From contig DAHUYP010000030.1 of assembly GCA_027315105.1 (NCBI GenBank), positions 1-42,417 of the forward strand: a DNA stretch of 42,417 nucleotides. Reading direction: 5' to 3'. The translations under genes were made by a program, and so were the position numbers. The notes beneath the pieces are model-generated. The model had not been told where the DNA came from. It ran no database searches and saw only the letters and a program-made list of their open reading frames with translations. How positions within the stretch are numbered: position 1 is the stretch's first letter; each line of letters opens with the position of its first letter. The stretch comes from Gammaproteobacteria bacterium (GTDB lineage: Bacteria > Pseudomonadota > Gammaproteobacteria > Steroidobacterales > Steroidobacteraceae). Of the stretch, positions 35,886-42,417 are shown piece by piece.

Positions 35886-36111
35886 CATGACTCCTTCGAA
35901 ACCGATAACCGGCCTTGCGGCCCCGCGCGGGCCGCCGGATGCAGATTATGTTCCGCGGCGCGCGCTCGAGCTCTCAAAAACGTGACGGAGGTGGCGTAGC
36001 CGGGGGGTGGCCGATATGTTAAAACGCGACGTGAATTCATGGCGCGTCGAAGTGGCGCCTGCACGGGTTTCGCACCCTCGAGCGTCTGGTTGCCCCGGAG
36101 GTATTGAGAGC

Positions 36112-36540
36112 ATGGAATCGACGGCGGAGGAGCGCGGCGGGCCGGCCGCGCAGGGCGGCGGTTCCCAGCTCAAGGGACTGAAGGTCTTGGTCATCGACGA
36201 CAGCAAGACCATCCGGCGCACGGCCGAGACCCTGCTGGCCAAGGAGGGCTGCGAGGTGTTCACGGCGGTGGACGGCTTCGACGCGCTGGCCAAGATCGCC
36301 GATCATCAGCCCGACATCGTGTTCGTCGATATCATGATGCCGCGGCTCGACGGCTATCAGACCTGCGCGTTGATCAAGCATAACAAGGTGTTTCGCTCGA
36401 TTCCCGTGATCATGCTGTCGTCCAAGGACGGCCTGTTCGATCGCGCCCGCGGGCGCATCGTCGGTTCGGAGCATTATCTGACCAAGCCCTTCACCAAGGA
36501 CGAGTTGCTCGGCGCGATTGAGTCGCACATCGGGAGATGA
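36112..36540 (+). CDS. pilG: twitching motility response regulator PilG
   Basis: 142 aa single-domain CheY-like receiver. Acidic pocket D29/D30 (VLVIDDSK), phospho-acceptor D73 (VFVDIMMP), Ser103/Ser104 (IMLSSKDG) and K125 (YLTKPF). In P. aeruginosa PilG is phosphorylated by ChpA and promotes pilus extension and cAMP synthesis. The start ATG 36112 has GGAGGT 9 nt upstream; the frame opens earlier (36007) without a ribosome site. It begins the rightward pilGHIJ-chpA operon. A weak TATGTT -10 at 36015-36020 is the only promoter hint in the gap with gshB. Confidence 0.96.
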   Translation: MESTAEERGGPAAQGGGSQLKGLKVLVIDDSKTIRRTAETLLAKEGCEVFTAVDGFDALAKIADHQPDIVFVDIMMPRLDGYQTCALIKHNKVFRSIPVIMLSSKDGLFDRARGRIVGSEHYLTKPFTKDELLGAIESHIGR

Positions 36541-36544
36541 CGCG

Positions 36545-36910
36545 ATGGCATTGATCCTTATCGTGGATGATTCGCCGACCGAAGTGCACGTCATGCAGAA
36601 GGCGCTCGAGCGCCACGGCTATCGAACCGCGGTCGCGGCCAACGGCGCGGAGGGGATTCGCCTGGCGCGCCAGATGCACCCGGATCTGATCTTCATGGAT
36701 ATCGTGATGCCGGGCATCAACGGCTACCAGGCGACCCGCACGCTGGTCAACGACCCGGATACGCGCGCGATCCCGATCGTGATGGTGACTTCCAAGGGAC
36801 AGGAGGCCGATCGAGTCTGGGGATTGCGGCAGGGCGCGGTCGACTATTTGATCAAGCCCGTGTCGCCCGACCAACTGGTCGAGAAGGCACAGGCGACGCT
36901 TGCCGCCTGA
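36545..36910 (+). CDS. pilH: twitching motility response regulator PilH
   Basis: 121 aa CheY-like receiver that acts as second output of the Pil-Chp system, opposing PilG and favouring retraction or acting as phosphate sink. Motifs: LILIVDDSPTE, phospho-acceptor D52 (IFMDIVMPGINGYQ), T82 (MVTSKGQEAD), K104 (YLIKPVSPDQLV). It starts 4 bp after pilG with GGAG at good spacing and stops 1 bp before the pilI ATG. Confidence 0.96.
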   Translation: MALILIVDDSPTEVHVMQKALERHGYRTAVAANGAEGIRLARQMHPDLIFMDIVMPGINGYQATRTLVNDPDTRAIPIVMVTSKGQEADRVWGLRQGAVDYLIKPVSPDQLVEKAQATLAA

Positions 36911-36911
36911 C

Positions 36912-37475
36912 ATGCAGGAAGGAGTAGCGCTCAAGAGCCTGCGCGATCGGCCGTTCGAACTGCTTGCCGAGCTCGAACGCCGGGGTCGCGCCGTGACCGC
37001 GAGTTCCGCTACGGATGTCGCACAGGCAGGCGAGTGGGTGGGAGTGGCGCTGCGAATGGCCGGTGAGCTGTATCTGGTGGCGCGCGAGGAAGCGCGCGAA
37101 GTGCTGGGTCTGCCCGCACCGCTGACGCGCGTACCGGGAGCCAGGGGCTGGATCATGGGTCTTGCCAACGTGCGGGGTCAGTTGCTGCCGATCATCGACC
37201 TGCGGGCCTACCTGGGCAGCGGTGCGACCCCGACGTCGCGCAACTCGCGCGTCATCGTGGTGAATCATCGCGATATACCGGCCGGTCTGCTGGTCGACGA
37301 GGTGCTGGGTTTCCGGCGCTTCGCGGACGCCGAGTTCACCGCCGACGTGCCGCCGACGATCGTGCACTGCGAGCGCTACGTTGCCGGCTCGTTTCGGCGC
37401 GGCAACGAGCAGTGGCCGGTGCTCGGATTGCGCACCCTGGTGGAAGACCCGGCATTTACCGAGGCAAGCGCATGA
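36912..37475 (+). CDS. pilI: CheW-like adaptor PilI
   Basis: 187 aa single CheW domain coupling receptor PilJ to the kinase ChpA. Family blocks: [37 protein letters not shown] and [30 protein letters not shown]. An AAGGAG lies just inside the coding start, so a slightly later start cannot be fully excluded. Its stop overlaps the pilJ start (ATGA). Confidence 0.93.
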   Translation: MQEGVALKSLRDRPFELLAELERRGRAVTASSATDVAQAGEWVGVALRMAGELYLVAREEAREVLGLPAPLTRVPGARGWIMGLANVRGQLLPIIDLRAYLGSGATPTSRNSRVIVVNHRDIPAGLLVDEVLGFRRFADAEFTADVPPTIVHCERYVAGSFRRGNEQWPVLGLRTLVEDPAFTEASA

Positions 37476-38860
37476 GCGATCGGGGCCCGCCAGGCGGTAC
37501 CGGGCGGCCGCAGGTGCTGGCGCTCGCGGCGGCGTCGCTGATCGTGCTGGCGGCGATCGGCTGCCTGGTGCTGCCCTGGCTGGGGCTGCCGGCGGCCTTC
37601 GCCTCGGCGGCCGCGCTGCTGTCGCTGCTGCCGATCGCGATGCTGTTCTCCTACCTGCGCCGGGCCGCCCAGCTGGCCGCGCAGGCGCAGCGCGTGGCCG
37701 AGGCGCAGCGGCTCGAGACCGATCGCAACCAGCAGGCGATCATGCGTCTGCTCGACGAGATGTCCAGCCTGGCGGAGGGAGACTTGACGGTGCAGGCGAC
37801 GGTGACCGAAGACATCACCGGCGCGATCGCCGATTCGGTCAATTACGCGGTCGAGGCGCTGCGCAAGCTGGTGACCACGATCAGCCAGTCGGCCATCCAG
37901 CTCGACGGCGCGGCGCGCCAGACCCAGGCGCTGGCCTCGCACCTCACGCGCGCCAGCAGCGCGCAGTCCAAGCAGATCGGCTCGGCGACCGAGTCGATCG
38001 CGGCCATGGCGGCCTCGACCGAGGAGGTATCGGGCAACGCGGAGCGCGCCGCCGACGTGGCACGGCATTCCGTGGACGTCGCTCACAAGGGCGGGGATGC
38101 CGTGCGGCGCACCATCGACGGCATGAACACGATTCGAGAGACGATCCAGGAGACCAGCAAGCGCATCAAGCGGCTGGGCGAGAGTTCGCAGGAGATCGGC
38201 AATATCGTGGAACTCATCAGCGATATCGCGGAACAGACCAATATTCTGGCGCTCAATGCCTCGATCCAGGCCTCGATGGCCGGTGAAGCCGGCCGCGGCT
38301 TTGCGGTCGTGGCCGACGAAGTGCAGCGCCTGGCCGAGCGCGCGGCCAATGCCACCAAGCAGATCGAGGTCCTGGTGCGCACGATCCAGACCGATACCAA
38401 CGAGGCCGTGGTGTCGATGGAGCGCAGCACCACCGATGTCGTCGGCGGGGCGCTGCTGGCGGAAAATGCCGGCGCCGCGCTGCAGGAGATCGAGCAGGTG
38501 TCGAATCAGATCGCAAGCCTGGTGCAGAACATCTCGGCCAGCGCGCGCAGCCAGTCGGCCGCGGCGCAGAACATCGCGCGCAACATGCAGGTGCTGCGCG
38601 AGATCAGTGCGCAGTCGGCCGATTCCACCAGCGCCACGTCGCAGGCCATCGTCAAACTCGCCGACCTGTCGGCGGCGCTGCGCAAGTCGGCAGCGGGATT
38701 CCGCCTGCCCGGCGGCACCGACACCACGGGCATGCATCGCAGTCTGACCAATACGACCGCCACTGCGGCCGTGAGTGCCGCCGCGGCGGCGGCCGGGACG
38801 GCCCCCGCGGCCTCCGGCTCGTTCTCAAACCCGAAGGTCAAGGTGCTCGGCGGCGGGTGA
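37472..38860 (+). CDS. pilJ: PilJ-like methyl-accepting chemotaxis protein without periplasmic sensor
   Basis: 462 aa, against about 682 in P. aeruginosa PilJ. Two transmembrane helices (about 15-35 and 43-62) are separated by only a few residues (PWLGLPA), so the large periplasmic PilJ sensor domain is absent. The cytoplasmic part is typical of PilJ: linker ([19 protein letters not shown]), coiled-coil bundle, and signalling tip [20 protein letters not shown] and [17 protein letters not shown]. The end GFRLPGGTD matches the end of the family, followed by a Thr/Ala-rich tail ending VLGGG. Start ATG 37472 overlaps pilI by 4 nt. The frame is uninterrupted, so this is a shorter architecture and not a broken gene. 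Confidence 0.92.
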   Translation: MSDRGPPGGTGRPQVLALAAASLIVLAAIGCLVLPWLGLPAAFASAAALLSLLPIAMLFSYLRRAAQLAAQAQRVAEAQRLETDRNQQAIMRLLDEMSSLAEGDLTVQATVTEDITGAIADSVNYAVEALRKLVTTISQSAIQLDGAARQTQALASHLTRASSAQSKQIGSATESIAAMAASTEEVSGNAERAADVARHSVDVAHKGGDAVRRTIDGMNTIRETIQETSKRIKRLGESSQEIGNIVELISDIAEQTNILALNASIQASMAGEAGRGFAVVADEVQRLAERAANATKQIEVLVRTIQTDTNEAVVSMERSTTDVVGGALLAENAGAALQEIEQVSNQIASLVQNISASARSQSAAAQNIARNMQVLREISAQSADSTSATSQAIVKLADLSAALRKSAAGFRLPGGTDTTGMHRSLTNTTATAAVSAAAAAAGTAPAASGSFSNPKVKVLGGG

Positions 38861-38892
38861 CTTGCGGCGCCGCGAGCCAATGAAAATTCAGC

Positions 38893-41800
38893 ATGACTGA
38901 GCTGGCCACGCAAACATTGCATTCGGTCGCGCGCGAGATCAGCGCCTCGCTGGCCGAGGGACGCGTCGCCCTCGAGGCGCACGTCGAGCAGGCCGACAAC
39001 ATGGCGCTGCTGGAGCGTTGCCGGCACGAGCTGCACCAGGTCCAGGGTGTGCTGCGCGTGCTCGAGATCTATGGCGCGGCGCTGCTGGCCGAGGAGATGG
39101 AGCAGGTCGCGCGCTACCTGATCAACCTCGGCACCGAGCGCAAGAATCAGGCCGAGGCGCTCGATGCGCTCATGCGGGCGATGGTGCAGCTGCCCGGCTA
39201 CCTGGAGCGCGTGCTCGCCGGCGGCCGCGATCTGGCATTGGTGCTGTTGCCGCTGCTGAACGACCTGCGTGCCGTGCGCGGCAGCGCGCTGCTGTCGGAA
39301 GGCACGTTGCTGCTGCTGAACCTCAAGTCCGACCGCCAGGCGCAGCCGGCGGCGCCGGCACCCGGGGAGGCGCCCCTGACGGTCGCGCAGTGGGCGCGGC
39401 GCCTGCGCTCGCGGTTCCAGACCGGCCTGGTCGGCTGGATTCGCGGCGAGCGCGCCGAACAGAACCTGGAGATTCTGGCCGCGGTAGCCACGCGGATCGA
39501 GCAGGTCGCCACGACGCAGTCGGTGTTCCAGCTCTGGTGGGTGGTCGGCGCGCTGATCGAGGCGCTGCGCGAGAATGGCGTCGAGGGCAGCATCTCGGTC
39601 AAGCGCCTGCTGGGCCTGGCCGACCGGGAACTGAAGCGGCTCTATGAGCAGGGCGAGGCCCGCTACGCGCAGCACCCGGCCGTCGAGCTGCTCAATAACC
39701 TGTTGTTCTACATAGCGCGCGCCACCAGCGCCGGCCCCAGGGTGGCAGCGGTGCGGGCCTCGTTCCGCCTCAGTGAGCTGCTGCCGGTGGACGAGTCGGT
39801 CGAGCAGGAGCGGGACAATCTGTCCGCACCGTCGATCAAGCTCATGCACACCGTGGCCGCGGCGATCCGCGAAGATCTATCGAAGGTCAAGGATGTGCTG
39901 GACATCTACGTCCGGCGCGGCGGCGGGCCGGGCGAGGAGCTCGCGCCGCAGGTCGGGCTGCTCAAGAAGATCGGCGATACCCTCGGCGTGCTCGGACTGG
40001 GCGAACTGCGCGCCCGCGTCCAGGAAGCGACCGCCCGGCTCGAAGCCATCGTCGCCGGTACCGGGCCCGGAGGCGAGCCGGCGCTGGTGCAGGTGGCGGC
40101 GGGACTGATCAACGTCGAGGATCGTCTCGACGACGAGCTGGTCGGCCTGATCGTGCCGCGCACCCGGATCGCGGAAGGGGAACCGGGCGCGGTGGATCAG
40201 GATTTCCAGCAGGTCCAGAGCGCGGTGCTGCGCGAGTGCGTGGTGAATCTTGCGCGCATCAAGGAGTACGTGGCACAGAACGTGAGCGGCACGCTGGATG
40301 CCGCCGGCTTCGACAATTGGCCGGAGCTGATGCGCGGCATCAAGGCCGGGCTGCTGATGCTCGGCAAATCGCGCGCGGTCGAGGTCATCGAGGACATCAC
40401 GCTGTACCTCAAGCGCGTGATGCAGCCCGGCGGCACCAGTCTGGCGCCCGAGCCGCTCGACCGGCTGGCCGACGCGATCGTGAGCCTGGAGTATTACATC
40501 GAGACGCTGCAGGCCGGGCGCAGCGATCCCTGGTACATGCTCGACAATGCGCGCGCCTGCCTGGATTCCCTGGCGCGCGCGCCCGAGCGCGTGCTGCCCA
40601 CGGTGCCGCCCGTCAGCGCCGGCGCCTTTGCCAGAACCCTGCGGATCGAGCCGCTGCCGCCGACGGACGAGACCACCGCCATCCGGCGCCACGAACATGC
40701 GCTGGCGGCGCCTCCGGTTCTGACCGCGGCCGCGACCGCCGCCGCGCGCGGCGAGGACGCGCCCGATCCGGAACTGATCCGCCTGTTCGTCGAAGAAGCC
40801 AGAGAGGAAGTCGCCAAGATCCAGCAACAGCTGCCGATCTGGGATCTCAATCCGCTCGAAGGCGAGGCGCTGCTGATCGTGCGCCGCTCGTTCCACACGC
40901 TCAAGGGCAGCGGCCGCATGGTCAACGCCCGCCACATCAGCGAGTTCGCGTGGGCGGTCGAGAATCTGCTCAACCGCCTGCTCGACGGCACCCTGCAACG
41001 CTCGCCGGCGGTGCTGGAGACGCTGCGCGCGGCGGCGACGGTACTGCCGTCGCTGGTATCCGAGCTCGAGTCCGGCGGTGCGGGCCGCACCGATGTCGCG
41101 CCGCTGGTCGCACGGGCGCATGCGCTGGCCAGTGGTCGCGAGAGCGCCGTCGCCGAGGCGACGGCCGTATCCGCTGCTGCGCTCACCGGCGCGCACCCGG
41201 CCGGATCGGACGGCGAAGCCGAAACGATGCGCGCCCCGGCGCTCGCGGCCGGGGGTGCACCGCCGGCGGCCGTGACCGAGCCGCCCCGGCGCGAGCAGCG
41301 GGCGGCAATGCCCGGCGGGCAGACGGCCGCGGCGGCTGCACCGCCAGCCCCGCCCGATGCGAGCGCGCACCGCGCCCGGGCGCTCCAGGAGGCATCGGAG
41401 ACCGACCCCGCGCTGCGCGAGATCTATGCCCGCGAGACCGCGAGCCACGTGGCCAGCGTGCGCTCCTGGGTGGCGCGCGAGCAGGCCGCGGGCGCGCCGC
41501 ACGTGCTGCCGGAAGAGATCTATCGTGCCTGCCACACTCTGGTGGGCAGTTCGACCATGGCCGAGGCGCGCCATGGCATCCGGCTCGCCGAGCCGATGAA
41601 TCATTGGCTGCGCAAGTCCTTCGATAGCGGCATCGGACTGGACGACTCGGACCTGGCGCTGCTCGGCGACTGCATGACCGCCATGGAAACCGTCGCCGGT
41701 CACCTCGACGAAGGCACCGGTTTCTTCGTTCTGCACGACACCCTGCGGGGCCGCATCGCGCGCGCCGAACTCGATCTGGACCGCCGGATCGCCGAGGCCA

Positions 41801-42417
41801 GCGAGGTGGTCGCACGCAGCAGCATCAGCCTGTCGGTACCGCCGTCGCTGCAGCCGCCGCCAGCGCGGCCGCCGTCCGACTCGGGCGCAACGCCCGACGA
41901 CAGCGGCGAGGAGGCGCCGGCCGACTTCGATCCCGAGATCGCGGCGATCTTCAGTGAGGAAGCGGTGGAGCTGATCGAAGCCGCGGAGTCGGCGCTTGGC
42001 GCCTGGAACGCGGCGCCGCACGACGGGGCGCAGGTGGCGGCCTTGCGGCGGCCGTTGCACACCCTCAAGGGCGGTGCCCGCATGGCGGGCATGACGGCCA
42101 TGGGCGAGCTTGCGCATGAACTCGAGAGCCTGGTCACGCGTATCGAGAACGGCGTGACCAGCGCCGACAGCCGTGCCCGCGCCGTGGCGCAGGAGGCCCT
42201 GGATGAGCTGGCGCGCATGCGCGAGGCCATCGCGTCGGGACGAACGGCGCGCGGCGCGCCGGTGCTGATCGCGCGCATTCACTCGATTGCCAGCGGTATC
42301 GATCCTGGGGCCGCGACCCTCGCCCCGCCGGCGGGCGCGCCGCCCGCACCGATCCCGAGCGCGCCCCGCAGCCCGGCCATCGCCGCGGTGCCCGCGCCGC
42401 CGGCGGTGCGATTGCCG
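38893..42417 (+). CDS. chpA: hybrid chemotaxis kinase ChpA/PilL, N-terminal part (runs off the window)
   Basis: 1175 codons from ATG 38893 are open to the window edge. The N-terminal 550 or so residues are helical and FimL-like. Histidine phosphotransfer domains are visible at H668 (SFHTLKGSGRM), H881 (ACHTLVGSSTM) and H1056 (PLHTLKGGARM), joined by Ala/Pro-rich linkers. The CheA ATPase, CheW-like and receiver domains expected later are outside the window. ChpA of P. aeruginosa (about 2470 aa) has a row of Xpt domains like this. It phosphorylates PilG and PilH. It follows pilJ by 32 bp; no pilK methyltransferase lies between, unlike P. aeruginosa. No good Shine-Dalgarno is seen. Confidence 0.93.
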   Translation, partial: MTELATQTLHSVAREISASLAEGRVALEAHVEQADNMALLERCRHELHQVQGVLRVLEIYGAALLAEEMEQVARYLINLGTERKNQAEALDALMRAMVQLPGYLERVLAGGRDLALVLLPLLNDLRAVRGSALLSEGTLLLLNLKSDRQAQPAAPAPGEAPLTVAQWARRLRSRFQTGLVGWIRGERAEQNLEILAAVATRIEQVATTQSVFQLWWVVGALIEALRENGVEGSISVKRLLGLADRELKRLYEQGEARYAQHPAVELLNNLLFYIARATSAGPRVAAVRASFRLSELLPVDESVEQERDNLSAPSIKLMHTVAAAIREDLSKVKDVLDIYVRRGGGPGEELAPQVGLLKKIGDTLGVLGLGELRARVQEATARLEAIVAGTGPGGEPALVQVAAGLINVEDRLDDELVGLIVPRTRIAEGEPGAVDQDFQQVQSAVLRECVVNLARIKEYVAQNVSGTLDAAGFDNWPELMRGIKAGLLMLGKSRAVEVIEDITLYLKRVMQPGGTSLAPEPLDRLADAIVSLEYYIETLQAGRSDPWYMLDNARACLDSLARAPERVLPTVPPVSAGAFARTLRIEPLPPTDETTAIRRHEHALAAPPVLTAAATAAARGEDAPDPELIRLFVEEAREEVAKIQQQLPIWDLNPLEGEALLIVRRSFHTLKGSGRMVNARHISEFAWAVENLLNRLLDGTLQRSPAVLETLRAAATVLPSLVSELESGGAGRTDVAPLVARAHALASGRESAVAEATAVSAAALTGAHPAGSDGEAETMRAPALAAGGAPPAAVTEPPRREQRAAMPGGQTAAAAAPPAPPDASAHRARALQEASETDPALREIYARETASHVASVRSWVAREQAAGAPHVLPEEIYRACHTLVGSSTMAEARHGIRLAEPMNHWLRKSFDSGIGLDDSDLALLGDCMTAMETVAGHLDEGTGFFVLHDTLRGRIARAELDLDRRIAEASEVVARSSISLSVPPSLQPPPARPPSDSGATPDDSGEEAPADFDPEIAAIFSEEAVELIEAAESALGAWNAAPHDGAQVAALRRPLHTLKGGARMAGMTAMGELAHELESLVTRIENGVTSADSRARAVAQEALDELARMREAIASGRTARGAPVLIARIHSIASGIDPGAATLAPPAGAPPAPIPSAPRSPAIAAVPAPPAVRLP

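Noticed and set aside
39877..42282. 801-aa antisense open frame opposite chpA
   Set aside because: G+C-rich coding DNA leaves long open antisense frames; its product is low-complexity Arg/His/Gln-rich and matches no family, while the sense strand is clearly ChpA.

Overview
The window is a G+C-rich (about two thirds by eye) chromosomal segment of a gammaproteobacterium. The evidence is the rpsU-(yqeY)-dnaG-rpoD operon, a class II ribonucleotide reductase split into nrdJa and nrdJb as in pseudomonads, and a block from yggT to chpA whose order closely follows the type IV pilus region PA0392-PA0413 of Pseudomonas aeruginosa (from memory). Protein divergence and Ala/Arg-rich composition suggest a lineage outside the well-studied genera, perhaps near Xanthomonadales, Nevskiales or Steroidobacterales. 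I cannot fix the genus. Nearly everything is core housekeeping. I saw no insertion sequence, prophage, CRISPR array, rRNA or tRNA.

Layout. 1-5150, leftward: macromolecular synthesis operon rpsU, yqeY, dnaG, rpoD. 5256-7235, rightward: tsaD, folB, folK. 7255-12458: five single genes in strict strand alternation with essentially no space between them (pteridine reductase-like SDR, MidA-type methyltransferase, CCA-adding enzyme, COG4324 lipoprotein aminopeptidase, NDUFA9-like protein). 12474-13431: a large hairpin, hsp20, and a 435-bp regulatory region. 13432-16304: nrdJa-nrdJb. 16514-21124: MltD-like transglycosylase, L,D-transpeptidase, PpnN nucleosidase, and an unknown 74-aa protein. 21197-25025: orphan ParA, htpG with a heat-shock promoter, msrB, and an HU-like protein. 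25278-27501, leftward: yggS, proC, yggT. 27574-30925, rightward: pilT, pilU and a third PilT/PilU-type ATPase. 30977-35885, leftward: gshB, tonB, algH, ruvX, pyrB, pyrK. 36112-end, rightward: pilG, pilH, pilI, pilJ, and the first 1175 codons of chpA/pilL.

The genes that work together are the type IV pilus retraction motors (27.5-31 kb) and the Pil-Chp chemosensory pathway that should control them (36-42 kb). A TonB-type protein lies between them, at the position of the twitching-associated tonB3 of P. aeruginosa. The module departs from the textbook set in four visible ways. There is a third retraction-type ATPase. PilJ has lost its periplasmic sensor domain. No pilK methyltransferase sits between pilJ and chpA. 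pyrR is absent from the pyrimidine cluster and a PyrK-type electron-transfer subunit is present. A second theme is regulatory: five starts (folB, cca, COG4324 gene, L,D-transpeptidase, tonB) have a TANNNT -10-like hexamer 6-8 nt upstream and no Shine-Dalgarno sequence, which suggests leaderless transcripts. Nothing here is a clearly new system. The altered pilus-signalling module and the regulatory DNA between hsp20 and nrdJ are the best candidates for follow-up.
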